Shown piece after piece: positions 1 through 7,649 of a DNA stretch of 64,000 nucleotides. Under the pieces are notes generated by a model. It saw only the letters and a list, made by a program, of their open reading frames with translations. It was not told the origin of the DNA and searched no databases. Where the stretch lies: positions 21,734,474-21,798,473 of the forward strand of contig NC_058159.1 of the NCBI RefSeq assembly GCF_020080835.1, read 5' to 3'. Position numbers and translations under genes: made by a program. The DNA is from Cotesia glomerata (lineage: Eukaryota > Arthropoda > Insecta > Hymenoptera > Braconidae). Position 1 is the stretch's first letter, and every line of letters starts with the position of its first letter.

Positions 1-271
1 ACTAATGGAAAATTAGAATATGCTCAATCTCTGCAACTAATAATGTTACAAAGTTTATTTTATTTTTTGTTCTTTGAAAACATTTTGTAACGGGTACTTT
101 TTGACTTATTTTACTCCCGGCTCGATTTAGTTCGCGGGAGTCCAGGATTCTAACGAGGGTAATTTTAATCAACTCAAACTCGAAAATTTAGCATTACTAA
201 CAAACAGGACCTCTTTATTATAATAAACATTACAAAACATTAAATTTATACATTTTATGAAACGATAACTA

Positions 272-485
272 CACGGAAAAAAAATTTCGTTCTGATAACG
301 TAACTGTAGAGTTACCACAACTATAGAGTTGTGAGAGGTGAATAACGTTTAGCTCTCAGAGCTCAACGATGTAGAGTTGCAGGAGCCAAACGGTATTGTT
401 ACTATAAGAATACGTTAACCTACTGGAACTTATGTCAACTAACTAACTACTATAGAGTTCCTATAGCAAAATGTTTTTCTCCGTG
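272..485. mobile_element. CACGG-type MITE with TA target duplication
   Basis: A 214-bp element that begins CACGGAAAAA and ends TTTTCTCCGTG, flanked by TA on both sides. The inside is made of short inverted motifs built on GTAGAGTT and AACTCTAC. TA duplication with short inverted ends fits a Tc1/mariner-type non-autonomous element; the superfamily is inferred from the TSD only. Further members are at 27374-27587, 18132-19761 (broken) and others listed separately. Confidence 0.75.
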
Positions 486-559
486 TAATCAAACAAAACC
501 CACACATACGCGTCGTATACAGTTTTTATTACCGTCATCGGTAATATCGTTCTCCCGTC

Positions 560-880
560 GCATACAAATCGCGTGGCTAATTCCCCTCCGTCGGCCCTCT
601 GGTGCCCAGCTCCTGACGGGTGCTAGTGCCGCCCCGCAGGCCTTATTCTGCGATACTTAAGGGAAGAGTGAATAAAATCCACCTTGCCCCCACCTATTCG
701 GCTGTGGTGCCTACCACCTTTTGGCTTAAGACCTCCAGGTGGACAGTCGCCTTTGACTCGTGGGTGAAAATTTCACTTACCTGATGTGTCGTAATCCGCA
801 CCAGGTAGAGTGGACCCTCTTCAATTCCTTGGCCAGAAGTTTCCAGTCGAGAAAATTAAACCCGGAAAAAGGTTGCTCAA
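560..880. repeat. GC-richer repeat segment of unknown class
   Basis: About 300 bp clearly richer in G+C than its surroundings, present again at 27660-27970. It has no open reading frame of note. It looks like the remnant of a repeat or SINE body, but no tRNA A/B boxes, tail or TSD could be identified. Confidence 0.4.
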
Positions 881-894
881 CGGCAAAAAACTTT

Positions 895-1492
895 TTCTTG
901 CTCTCCTAGCCGAAATTACGCTCTTCCTGGCAGCAATTTACTCCAGGAAGAGCAACTTTTATGGCCTGCTCTAACGCATGCGCGCTATGCATATTTTCTG
1001 GCTCGGCAGCACAGAACCTCGCTTTCTTTCGTATTTTCGTGGCGCGACCGGCCTATACAGCGAGTTTCAACTGTATATATAACAGTCACAACATCGTCTG
1101 TATGTAACATGTCAGCGCATAAACTAACCAAAAAATGTCAAAAAAATAAAAATAATTTTTAACTAGATCATTGTTAATGAACTATTTAATAATAATACTG
1201 CACAAATAATTTATATAAAAAGTTTAAAAAATAAAACATAATAGTTTTGTGAATTTTATTTGCTTTTTTTTACATTTTGATAATTAGTAAAGCAATGTTT
1301 ATAAAACGATCCATGTACTCTACAAACTTGTAATAATTTAATTTCAATCTTTCTTAGCCGTCGATTACTAATTAGAAACTAATTTTTAATCAACTTAAAA
1401 AAATAAATTCTGTAATTAGAATGAGTTTAAATATTTGTGACAAATTCTGTGCATGATATCACTCTTAATCAGAGCATTTGTTAGTAAAGTTT
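895..1492. repeat. 600-bp direct repeat, unit 1
   Basis: Starts in TTTCTTGCTCTCCTAGCCGA and ends after AGCATTTGTTAGTAAAG. Unit 2 is at 1812-2620 and, once its 212-bp insertion is removed, has the same length. The two differ by scattered substitutions. They flank a foldback sequence with GC-rich hairpins. This could be a long-terminal-repeat-like arrangement or a simple tandem duplication; no internal coding sequence supports an LTR element. The pair recurs at about 28000-28590 and 28908-29718. Confidence 0.7.
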
Positions 1493-1678
1493 AAAATAAC
1501 ATTTTTTTTCAATTTATTAACTTTTATTTTTTTTTTTTATACCCGCCCCGACCAGCAAAGCCTCGGCTTTGCAAAAGTCGGGCGGCGCCCCCCTCATGCC
1601 CGGCAAAACCTCGGTTTTGCCTCGGTTTTGCAGAACCCCTTCCCCGGGGTTGCGTACTTTCGGCTGGAGAGCAAGAAA

Positions 1679-1812
1679 AATAGTATACTACCCATGACCA
1701 GAATGTTGGATACCCTGACGTAAGTGATATGATGGCCTCGGCTACGCCTCGGCCATCATATCCCATACGCCAGGAAATCCAACTTTCTGGCCTTGGGTTG
1801 TAATATACTATT
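1679..1812. mobile_element. AATAGTATA foldback element with GC-rich hairpin core
   Basis: Ends AATAGTATAC and GTAATATACTATT, inverted to each other. Next come inverted arms CCATGACCAGAATGTTGGAT and ATCCAACTTTCTGGCCTTGG. The centre is a strong hairpin of GATGGCCTCGG and CCTCGGCCATC. Outside it the inversion continues through GCAAGAAA/TTTCTTGC and the CGGCTGGAGA/TCTCCTAGCCG motifs, so the whole foldback spans roughly 1620-1860. The same organisation appears at 28780-28910 and, shorter, at 3615-3699. Confidence 0.6.
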
Positions 1813-2620
1813 TCTTGCTCTCCTAGCCGAAAGTACGCTCTTCCGGGACGCACTTTACTCCAGGAAGAGCAACTTTTATGGCCTGCTCTAACGCATGCGC
1901 GCTACGCATATTTTCTGGCCGGCAGCACAGAACCTCGCTTTGTTTCGTATTTTCGTGGCGCGACCGGCCTATACAGCGAGTTTCAACTGTATATATATAT
2001 ATAATAATCACACCATCATCTGTATGTAACATGTCAGCACATAAACTAACCAAAAAATGTCAAATAAATAAAAATAGTTTCTAACTAGATTATTGTTAAT
2101 GAACTATTTAATAATAATATTGCACAAATAATTTGTATAAAAATTTTAGAAAATAAAATATAAAAGTTTTGTAGATTTTATTTGCTTTCTTTTATATTTT
2201 GACAACTAGTAAAGCAATGTTTATAAAACAATCCATGTACTCTACAAGCTTCTAATAATTTAATTTCAATCTTTCTTGGCCGTCTAATTAAAAACTAATT
2301 TTTAATCAACTTAAAAAAATTAATTTTGTAGGCATATCAAGCTAGCAGTGGCAAAGCCCATCTTGGACGGTCATTATTATTGATTTCTTGGAATTTAAAC
2401 AAGCAACAATATTCTAAATAGAGCAACTAATTAGCAACAAAAAAGCAACAAATTTAGCACCACAAATAAATTTTGTGGCTTGAATAATAAGTCAATGCCT
2501 GATGGACGAGTCCATGCTAGCTTGATAGATCTTAATTTTGTTATTAAATCGAGTTTAAATATTTGTCACGAGTTCTGTGAATGTTATCTCTCTTAATCAG
2601 AGCATTTGTTAGTAAACTTT
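1812..2620. repeat. 600-bp direct repeat, unit 2, with a 202-bp insertion
   Basis: Second copy of the 895-1492 unit, interrupted at 2330-2531 by an insertion flanked by TTAATTTTGT. Unit 1 lacks that insertion, so it shows the empty site within the same window. Confidence 0.7.
2330..2531. mobile_element. 202-bp insertion with 10-bp TSD and RNA-like complementarity
   Basis: Flanked by TTAATTTTGT at 2320-2329 and 2532-2541; the paralogous unit at 895-1492 is the empty site. Near its ends are the perfect complements ATCAAGCTAGCA (2336-2347) and TGCTAGCTTGAT (2515-2526). Other complements (GGCAT/ATGCC, CCATC/GATGG, GGAC/GTCC) fall in an order that crosses the outer stem or one another, which would require pseudoknots. 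The middle is A-rich with repeated AGCAAC. It has no ORF, no Pol III boxes and no hammerhead core (CUGAUGA...GAAA). It is a small non-autonomous retroelement or structured RNA of unknown class. Confidence 0.6.
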
Positions 2621-2633
2621 AACTTATTTTTAA

Positions 2634-2780
2634 TTTCCCGCTAAGAAAATCGAAGATTTTCGAAAAATCGAAGGAAGTTATTGGTTTTACCCCGTTTTGC
2701 AAAAATCGAGGTTTCAACTGATCTCGACGTTTTGAAGCCCTAAGAAGCTTTCCTGACTATTTTTACGATAATGTTAGTAC

Positions 2781-2856
<76 letters not shown>

Positions 2857-3494
2857 ATTCCTCTTATAACTTCTGAACAGCTTGACCGATTTGATCGCAG
2901 TTGGTGTCATTCCAAAGGACTTCGCTAAACTTAAATTTTCTGTAAGTTGGAACCAATTTGGACCGGTAGATGTCGAGAAATTGCAAAAAAAGTGAAAAAA
3001 AAAAGTTGTTTTTTTTTCATTTTTTCAAAATATCTCCGAATTGGCTGAACCGATCAACCTCAAAAACTAATCAGCTCTTAACCTTGAAAACCCGCATCGT
3101 TCGCCACCAAAAGTGTCAGAATCGGTTGATGCGTTTGTGAGATATTGTTGTCGAAAAAAGTGATTTTTTATAATAACTCTGAAATTTTCCATCAGATCAA
3201 TTTTTTTGTTGAAAATTATTTATAGAGCTCAAAAAACTTCATCGATCGCCGCCAACCGCGTGAAATTCGGTTGATTTATTCAAAAGTTACAGCAGTTTGA
3301 AAATTAAAAAAATTGTGTTTCATCGAACTTTGATAAGACTTTTGGGCTCGAAGAGCTCAAAAGCATAAGAAAGCTATCTCTTCGAGCTCGGAGAGCTCAA
3401 AAACGTCATAATTTCAATTTTAAGCGCCTAGGTATGGAATTAGCGGTAAGTTGCAGGGATGGCCTTCAGGGTCAACCGTTTTCCCAATTTTTTT
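2634..3494 (+). mobile_element. Microsatellite-bearing repeat (family M), full copy
   Basis: Begins TTCCCGCTAAGAAAATCGAA, followed by a short palindrome (GAAAATCGAAGATTTTC), a (TG)34-class tract at 2784-2852, a body with repeated degenerate blocks (each ends in a GATCGCCGCCAA-like motif, then GTGAAATTCGGTTGAT, then AAAGTTA), then GAGCTC palindromes, and ends in TTAGCGGTAAGTTGCAGGGA plus TTTTTTATTTATT. The ends are partly inverted (CTTCCCGCTAA against TTAGCGGGAAG). No protein is encoded. Other copies: 16614-19926, 29731-30580, 46912-47628, 54740-55333, 58870-59090, 60350-61087 and 61205-61392. The class is unknown to me. Confidence 0.75.
2784..2852. repeat. (TG)n microsatellite
   Basis: Nearly pure TG dinucleotide tract of about 69 bp, at the fixed internal position seen in every 5' half of repeat family M. 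Confidence 0.98.
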
Positions 3495-3499
3495 TTTTA

Positions 3500-3830
3500 T
3501 TTATTAATTTTTACTTTTTTATTATGCCCGCCCGACCAGCAAAACCTCGGCTTCGCCTCGGTTTTGCAAAACCCCTTTCTCGGGGTTGCGTACTTTCGGC
3601 TGGAGAACAAGAAAAATAGTATACAACCCATGACCAGAATGTTGGATGCCCATACCCCAGGAAATCCAACTTTCTGGCCTTGGGTCGTAATATACTATTG
3701 GGCTTCATCAACCCAAAAGTTTTTACTCGAAGCGATAATTATTCGCGAATTATCGCCACCTATCGCGGGCCGTCGAACTTCGGGAAATTCCCGAAAAATT
3801 CTAAGTTTTATTTAATTTTTTAATAAATTA
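3500..3830. mobile_element. AATAGTATA-type foldback cluster with CCTCGG hairpin
   Basis: Contains the hairpin CCTCGGCTTCGCCTCGG near 3546, then a short element at 3615-3699 with inverted ends AATAGTATAC and AATATACTATT and inverted arms GACCAGAATGTTGGAT and ATCCAACTTTCTGGCC. It is followed by TCGCGAATTATCGCCACC and similar short palindromes. It is the shorter sister of 1679-1812 and is repeated at 30590-30920. The small ORFs that cross it on both strands are by-products of the inverted arms. Confidence 0.55.
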
Positions 3831-4245
3831 AATAAATATTTCATTCAAACAATTCGTCGATTTCATTAATTTCATGAAATTGTTTTGCAAAACAAAACTA
3901 AAACAATTTTTTTTCTTTCAATTTTCATAAAATTAATAATTCAGGAACCGAAAAATCCCTTATTTGGAGTTCCAGGATCTTATAAGATCAGTTAAAAATA
4001 TTATAACAGAAAAATTGAGTCAAATGAAAACATGACTTTGATTATTTTAATTATTTGAATTTCAAACTTCAGCAAGTTTTTGATTATTCAAAATATATGT
4101 TTTTTCATTGCCGTAATTGTCCTCTTCGACGCAGAGCCAGAATGATACTTATAAGTATAATAGTTTATGAGATATTAAAAACAAACTTGAAAGCTTCGGA
4201 AAATAGTAGAATTTTGAATTTTACAAAACTTTTGAAACAAATTTT
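3830..4245. other. AT-rich non-coding, no feature seen
   Basis: AT-rich sequence with homopolymers and no convincing ORF, splice pair or repeat ends. It is shared with 30920-31340. Confidence 0.5.
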
Positions 4246-4620
4246 TCGCATAACCAAGCATGAAACAGATAGGATCATGTATGAATCATTCATGATCATG
4301 CATGAATAATATATGACTGTGTAAGGTACTCAATTATGTATTTTTCAGCATGCGTGGTTGTGCACAAGGTGTATGAAGGAGTATGACCTTGTATGACTAT
4401 ACAAGTAATTTGCCTGATCAAGCCTGATCGTGCATGATTCATGCTTGGTCTAGCTTGATCATGCATGATATCTTTTAATGCGGTAGAGATTATCATACAC
4501 GATTTTACTAAGCTTTTGAACGTTCATGCATGATTCAAGCTTGACCAAGCTAAAAAAGTGAGTATAACCCTGCCTGACCGTATATGGATTTGTATGATCA
4601 TTCATGATTATGCCAAAACA
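4246..4620. repeat. CATGATCA/CATGCATGA-rich degenerate repeat island
   Basis: Dense, irregular recurrence of TGATCATGCATGA-like words on both strands, interspersed with TATGACTGTG and AGCTTGATC. It is not a clean tandem array. The same word class appears at 31350-31710 (duplicate), 24950-25060 and about 6780-6880. It may be an old self-complementary element. Confidence 0.5.
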
Positions 4621-5008
4621 ACACTTTTTTTAATAACTATTCGCCGTTAAACAACTTTTCATAACAATCCTTAAATACTCAAACTCTCTCTTTTTTGTAA
4701 AATATCAGAATAAATCACTGCATATACAGTACATCATGTTCGCAACGTTCAAAGCGTGTTCGTGTTAGAAGCGCCAAATTCAATTTTAATTTTTTTTCTT
4801 AGATTCTATTACTATTTCTTAAAATAGTTTTTATTTCCTTATTAATTTTTATAAAATACGAAATTACTAGCGGCGTGCTATTTTGGATTTCTGACATTTT
4901 TTGATTCCGATGAATAGAAGGAATAGAATTATGTCAACTTAGGTGCATAATGTAAGATGGACAGTGTGGCTTAATGTATATGGAATAAGCGAAAGGAAAT
5001 TTAGTATA

Positions 5009-5085
5009 GACCAGATAGCTCAAATGGTAGGTAGCCGACATGTCTTCGGAAGATTCTGGGTTCGAATCCCAGTCCGAGCTATCTA
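5009..5085 (+). ncRNA. tRNA-like Pol III unit (SINE head or decayed tRNA)
   Basis: An A-box-like TAGCTCAAATGG and a perfect B box GGTTCGAATCC inside a T arm CTGGG/CCCAG. The anticodon-like stem CCGA/TCGG encloses CATGTCT. The 7-nt 5' segment does not pair with the expected 3' acceptor strand; instead AGATAGCTC and GAGCTATCT form a 9-bp closing stem. This argues against a standard functional tRNA and for a tRNA-derived element. Copy 1 reads GGTAGGTAGCC where copy 2 (32106-32184) reads GGTAGAGTAGCC. A related unit with the same GACATGT loop is at 53680-53757. Confidence 0.55.
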
Positions 5086-5279
5086 ATAATTTTTCTCGCA
5101 TATTCTATAAACTCACATTAAGATGATCCTCTCCACATTCCTTTCTCCAATCCTTCCCTACCAATATCCTGTTACGTGAATGTGGAACGTTTCACGTAAT
5201 AATTACCGTAACTCCCTATTCTTTCCCGCTTCACAGCATTATTTATATTTGTACATTTGTACATTTTATTTATAATACA

Positions 5280-5365
5280 TTTTATTTATTTTTATTTGTA
5301 CATAGCGAGAAGTTCCAGGGATGGCCTGCATGTTCAATCATCTTTCAGATTTTCTTTATTTGACT
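5280..5365 (+). repeat. Family M 3'-end fragment
   Basis: TAGCGAGAAGTTCCAGGGATG followed by GGCCTGCATGTTCAATCATC resembles the 3' end of family M (TTAGCGGGAAGTTGCAGGGA). Only the last ~70 bp are present. Repeated at 32400-32445. Confidence 0.45.
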
Positions 5366-6180
5366 GGAAAGAATGCCTTAAATTCATGCCTCAAGATTAT
5401 AATACCACCTTAATTACAAGGTCAAAGTTCGATCCTACGTAAAGAGTGATTATTATTTATTTAACGCTTTATGCGTTTTTAAGTACATCGTATGTTTTGG
5501 GGCGGGACAAAATTTTTTCGCATAAGAGAATGGTCTCAAGACTCGTATGTATAAAAAAGCTAACTAAACATTCGATTTCATGAGTGCGGATGATTAATCC
5601 GCAGATTATGCGGTTTATATATCATCAATTCAAGGGCGGAAAATAAATAATAAAAACCAATATAGTCGTAATTTTTATGATTTTAGCTTAATGTATGTCC
5701 CTATAAGTTGATAATTAATGCTTTATGATGGACAGTTACATTTTGAGGTCCAGTTAAATTTCACAAGTAATTTTTACTCAAAAATAAAATTCAATTTAGA
5801 TGAAACTATGTCAGTTAAAGAGAAAATATAAATAAGTGTTTGAAATAATAAAGTATATGCCCATGATCTCATCTGTTAAAAGTTTGTATAACCGATAAGA
5901 AAAATACAAACTTTTTATATTCACTTAAAAATAGCTTATATTTTTTAATAAAAACGTCATGAATATACAACTAGCTAACCTTCCGACGAAGAAGTTAGTT
6001 ATGTACGTCCGTATATAAAAAAAAAGAAGTTTCAAAGTCGATATTATAATCCCCAGGATAAAATAATATATAAGATAAAAAGATAAAGACATAAAAAAAT
6101 TTTAAAAGAACTTTCGATGATATGCCGAACGGCGTGACAGCCTGGCCGTTGGGATAGTAACAATAACTCTCAATATATAC
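5366..6180. other. AT-rich non-coding, no feature seen
   Basis: No coding potential, splice-flanked exon or element ends recognised. It is shared with block 2 at 32450-33250, where small indels accumulate. Confidence 0.4.
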
Positions 6181-6239
6181 CAACAACTCTAGTTTGTCCC
6201 ACCGTACAAGATTGTTAAAGCTTGATATGGGATAGATAT

Positions 6240-6560
6240 GAGCCCCTGCGAGAAATAGAAATAGAGTAGAGTTGAGGAGTTGAGTGGTGGAGTGAAGTAG
6301 AGTGGAGTGGATAGGAGTTGAGTCGAGAGTTGATTCGAGAAAGAGCTAGGCCAGAGCCAGAGACAAAACACATTATTGAGGAAACAGCACACACACAGGG
6401 TTTCTGAAGGCACAGAGTAGAGAAGTGAATATAGGAACGGGGAACAGTAGACCAGAGTGTAGGTATGAGTGGAGTGAGACCAGGAGAGTGGCTTCCAAGT
6501 AGGATACAGTTTAGACTGAGAGGGTGAAGGAGAAAATACCGGGTAGTAAAGAAACAGCAG
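6240..6560. repeat. Imperfect GAGTTGAGT/GTAGAGTGGAGT simple repeat
   Basis: Purine- and GT-rich sequence made of variants of GAGTTGA, GTAGAGT and GTGGAGT. It creates two long but meaningless minus-strand ORFs (6189-6608 and 6215-6565) of low-complexity S/T/L/Y/P-rich composition. The duplicate at 33310-33600 is shorter by many small deletions and lies in different frames, which argues against coding. Confidence 0.6.
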
Positions 6561-7099
6561 CACATACTGGCGACAACCCGCCGTCACTAACTCAACCTCG
6601 ATACACACGCGCCATGTGCGCCGATCTCCAACTATACAACAAACTTCATTGATGTTGGGGTGAAAAGAAGAACGGAAGGCTATGTTAGGGACTTACGAAT
6701 ATTGTATCCACTGTGCTGCACTGGCCGGATTAACGCTGTGTCTTTCTTGTTTTTAACTCCTACTAGACCGGTAGCCTTCCATAAAAAATTTTTCCTGATA
6801 ATGCTTGAATTTTTTATATCTGGCTATACATGGCTTGATCTGGTCATATATGACCGTACTAGGCTAGATATGAAAGTAAGAAGAAAGTGATTAAGAATTT
6901 TTCTAATGTTTTATTTTTTCCAGAAATAAATACTTCAACTAACATGTTTTCATTAAGCAAGGAATCGTTATAGAAATCGTATAAAATAATAACATAAAAT
7001 TGTATAGAGATGTATAAGAGATCAATTTGTAGAAATTGACCAAAATAACATAACCTATGTTAGATAAGTTTCTTAGAAGGGGTTATAGAAATTATTTTT

Positions 7100-7200
7100 A
7101 TACACTGAGAAAAAGAGAATATTTTGATAATCAGGATATCCAGGTATTTTGATAATCAAAATACCACGTATTAATGATTATCAAAATATAAGTCAGTTCA
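7100..7200. mobile_element. TGATAATCA-type foldback MITE, left part
   Basis: ACACTGAGAAAAAGAGAATATT followed by several TATTTTGATAATCAAAATA-type palindromes. The fuller version in block 2 lies at 34122-34600. Confidence 0.45.
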
Positions 7201-7259
7201 AAACCCCATACTCTGCGCAGTAATACTATAATATGTGCGCTGTCACTGCCATCGACGTT

Positions 7260-7359
7260 NNNNNNNNNNNNNNNNNNNNNNNNNNNNNNNNNNNNNNNNN
7301 NNNNNNNNNNNNNNNNNNNNNNNNNNNNNNNNNNNNNNNNNNNNNNNNNNNNNNNNNNN
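7260..7359. other. Assembly gap, 100 N
   Basis: Exactly 100 N, the usual placeholder for a gap of unknown length. It separates the end of duplicated block copy 1 from the 3' tail of the minus-strand LINE. Confidence 0.98.
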
Positions 7360-7649
7360 TTATTTATTTTATTTGTTACAATTTATGGCATTGGTGACTG
7401 TCCTTACATTTTTTTCTTATATACTATTGGATATATTAACTGCTTATTTAGCTAACATTTTAATTAATTTTTAAATTGCACTTTTTAATTTTAACTTTTA
7501 ATAAAATAAATTTGTCTGCAACCAGAACAATGTTTATAGACTCTCTTATGGAGTAATAAAATCACTGCACTTCGGACATCATTCGCCTGCTGACTATTGC
7601 ATACGAACTTGCTCATCTTCCATCGCTGTGCCTCCGTGCCTTGACTAGA

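Larger units (their letters stand above)
1..7259. repeat. 7.2-kb duplicated block, copy 1 (abuts assembly gap)
   Basis: Base 1 corresponds to 27103 and base 7259 to 34272. The two copies are almost identical for the first 5.5 kb, including inserted elements, microsatellites and a tRNA-like unit. In the last 1.3 kb they differ by many one- to few-base indels in simple sequence. This copy ends exactly at a 100-N gap whereas the other continues into new sequence. That pattern suits an unmerged haplotig or contig overlap as well as it suits a real duplication. Whether the similarity extends left of base 1 cannot be seen. Confidence 0.95.

Noticed and set aside
2499..2530. CTGATGGACGAGTCC as a possible hammerhead ribozyme
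   Set aside because: It begins like CUGAUGA but lacks the GAAA part of the core and the expected stem III; the stretch is better explained by GGAC/GTCC complementarity within the 202-bp insertion.
6189..6608. 139- and 116-codon minus-strand ORFs (6189-6608, 6215-6565) and their counterparts at 33262-33648
   Set aside because: They overlap in different frames over a GT/GA simple repeat, have low-complexity composition, and the duplicate copy breaks the frames by indels.
7235..7474. 79-codon ORF spanning the first N gap
   Set aside because: Most of its residues are X from the gap; the flanks belong to different contigs.
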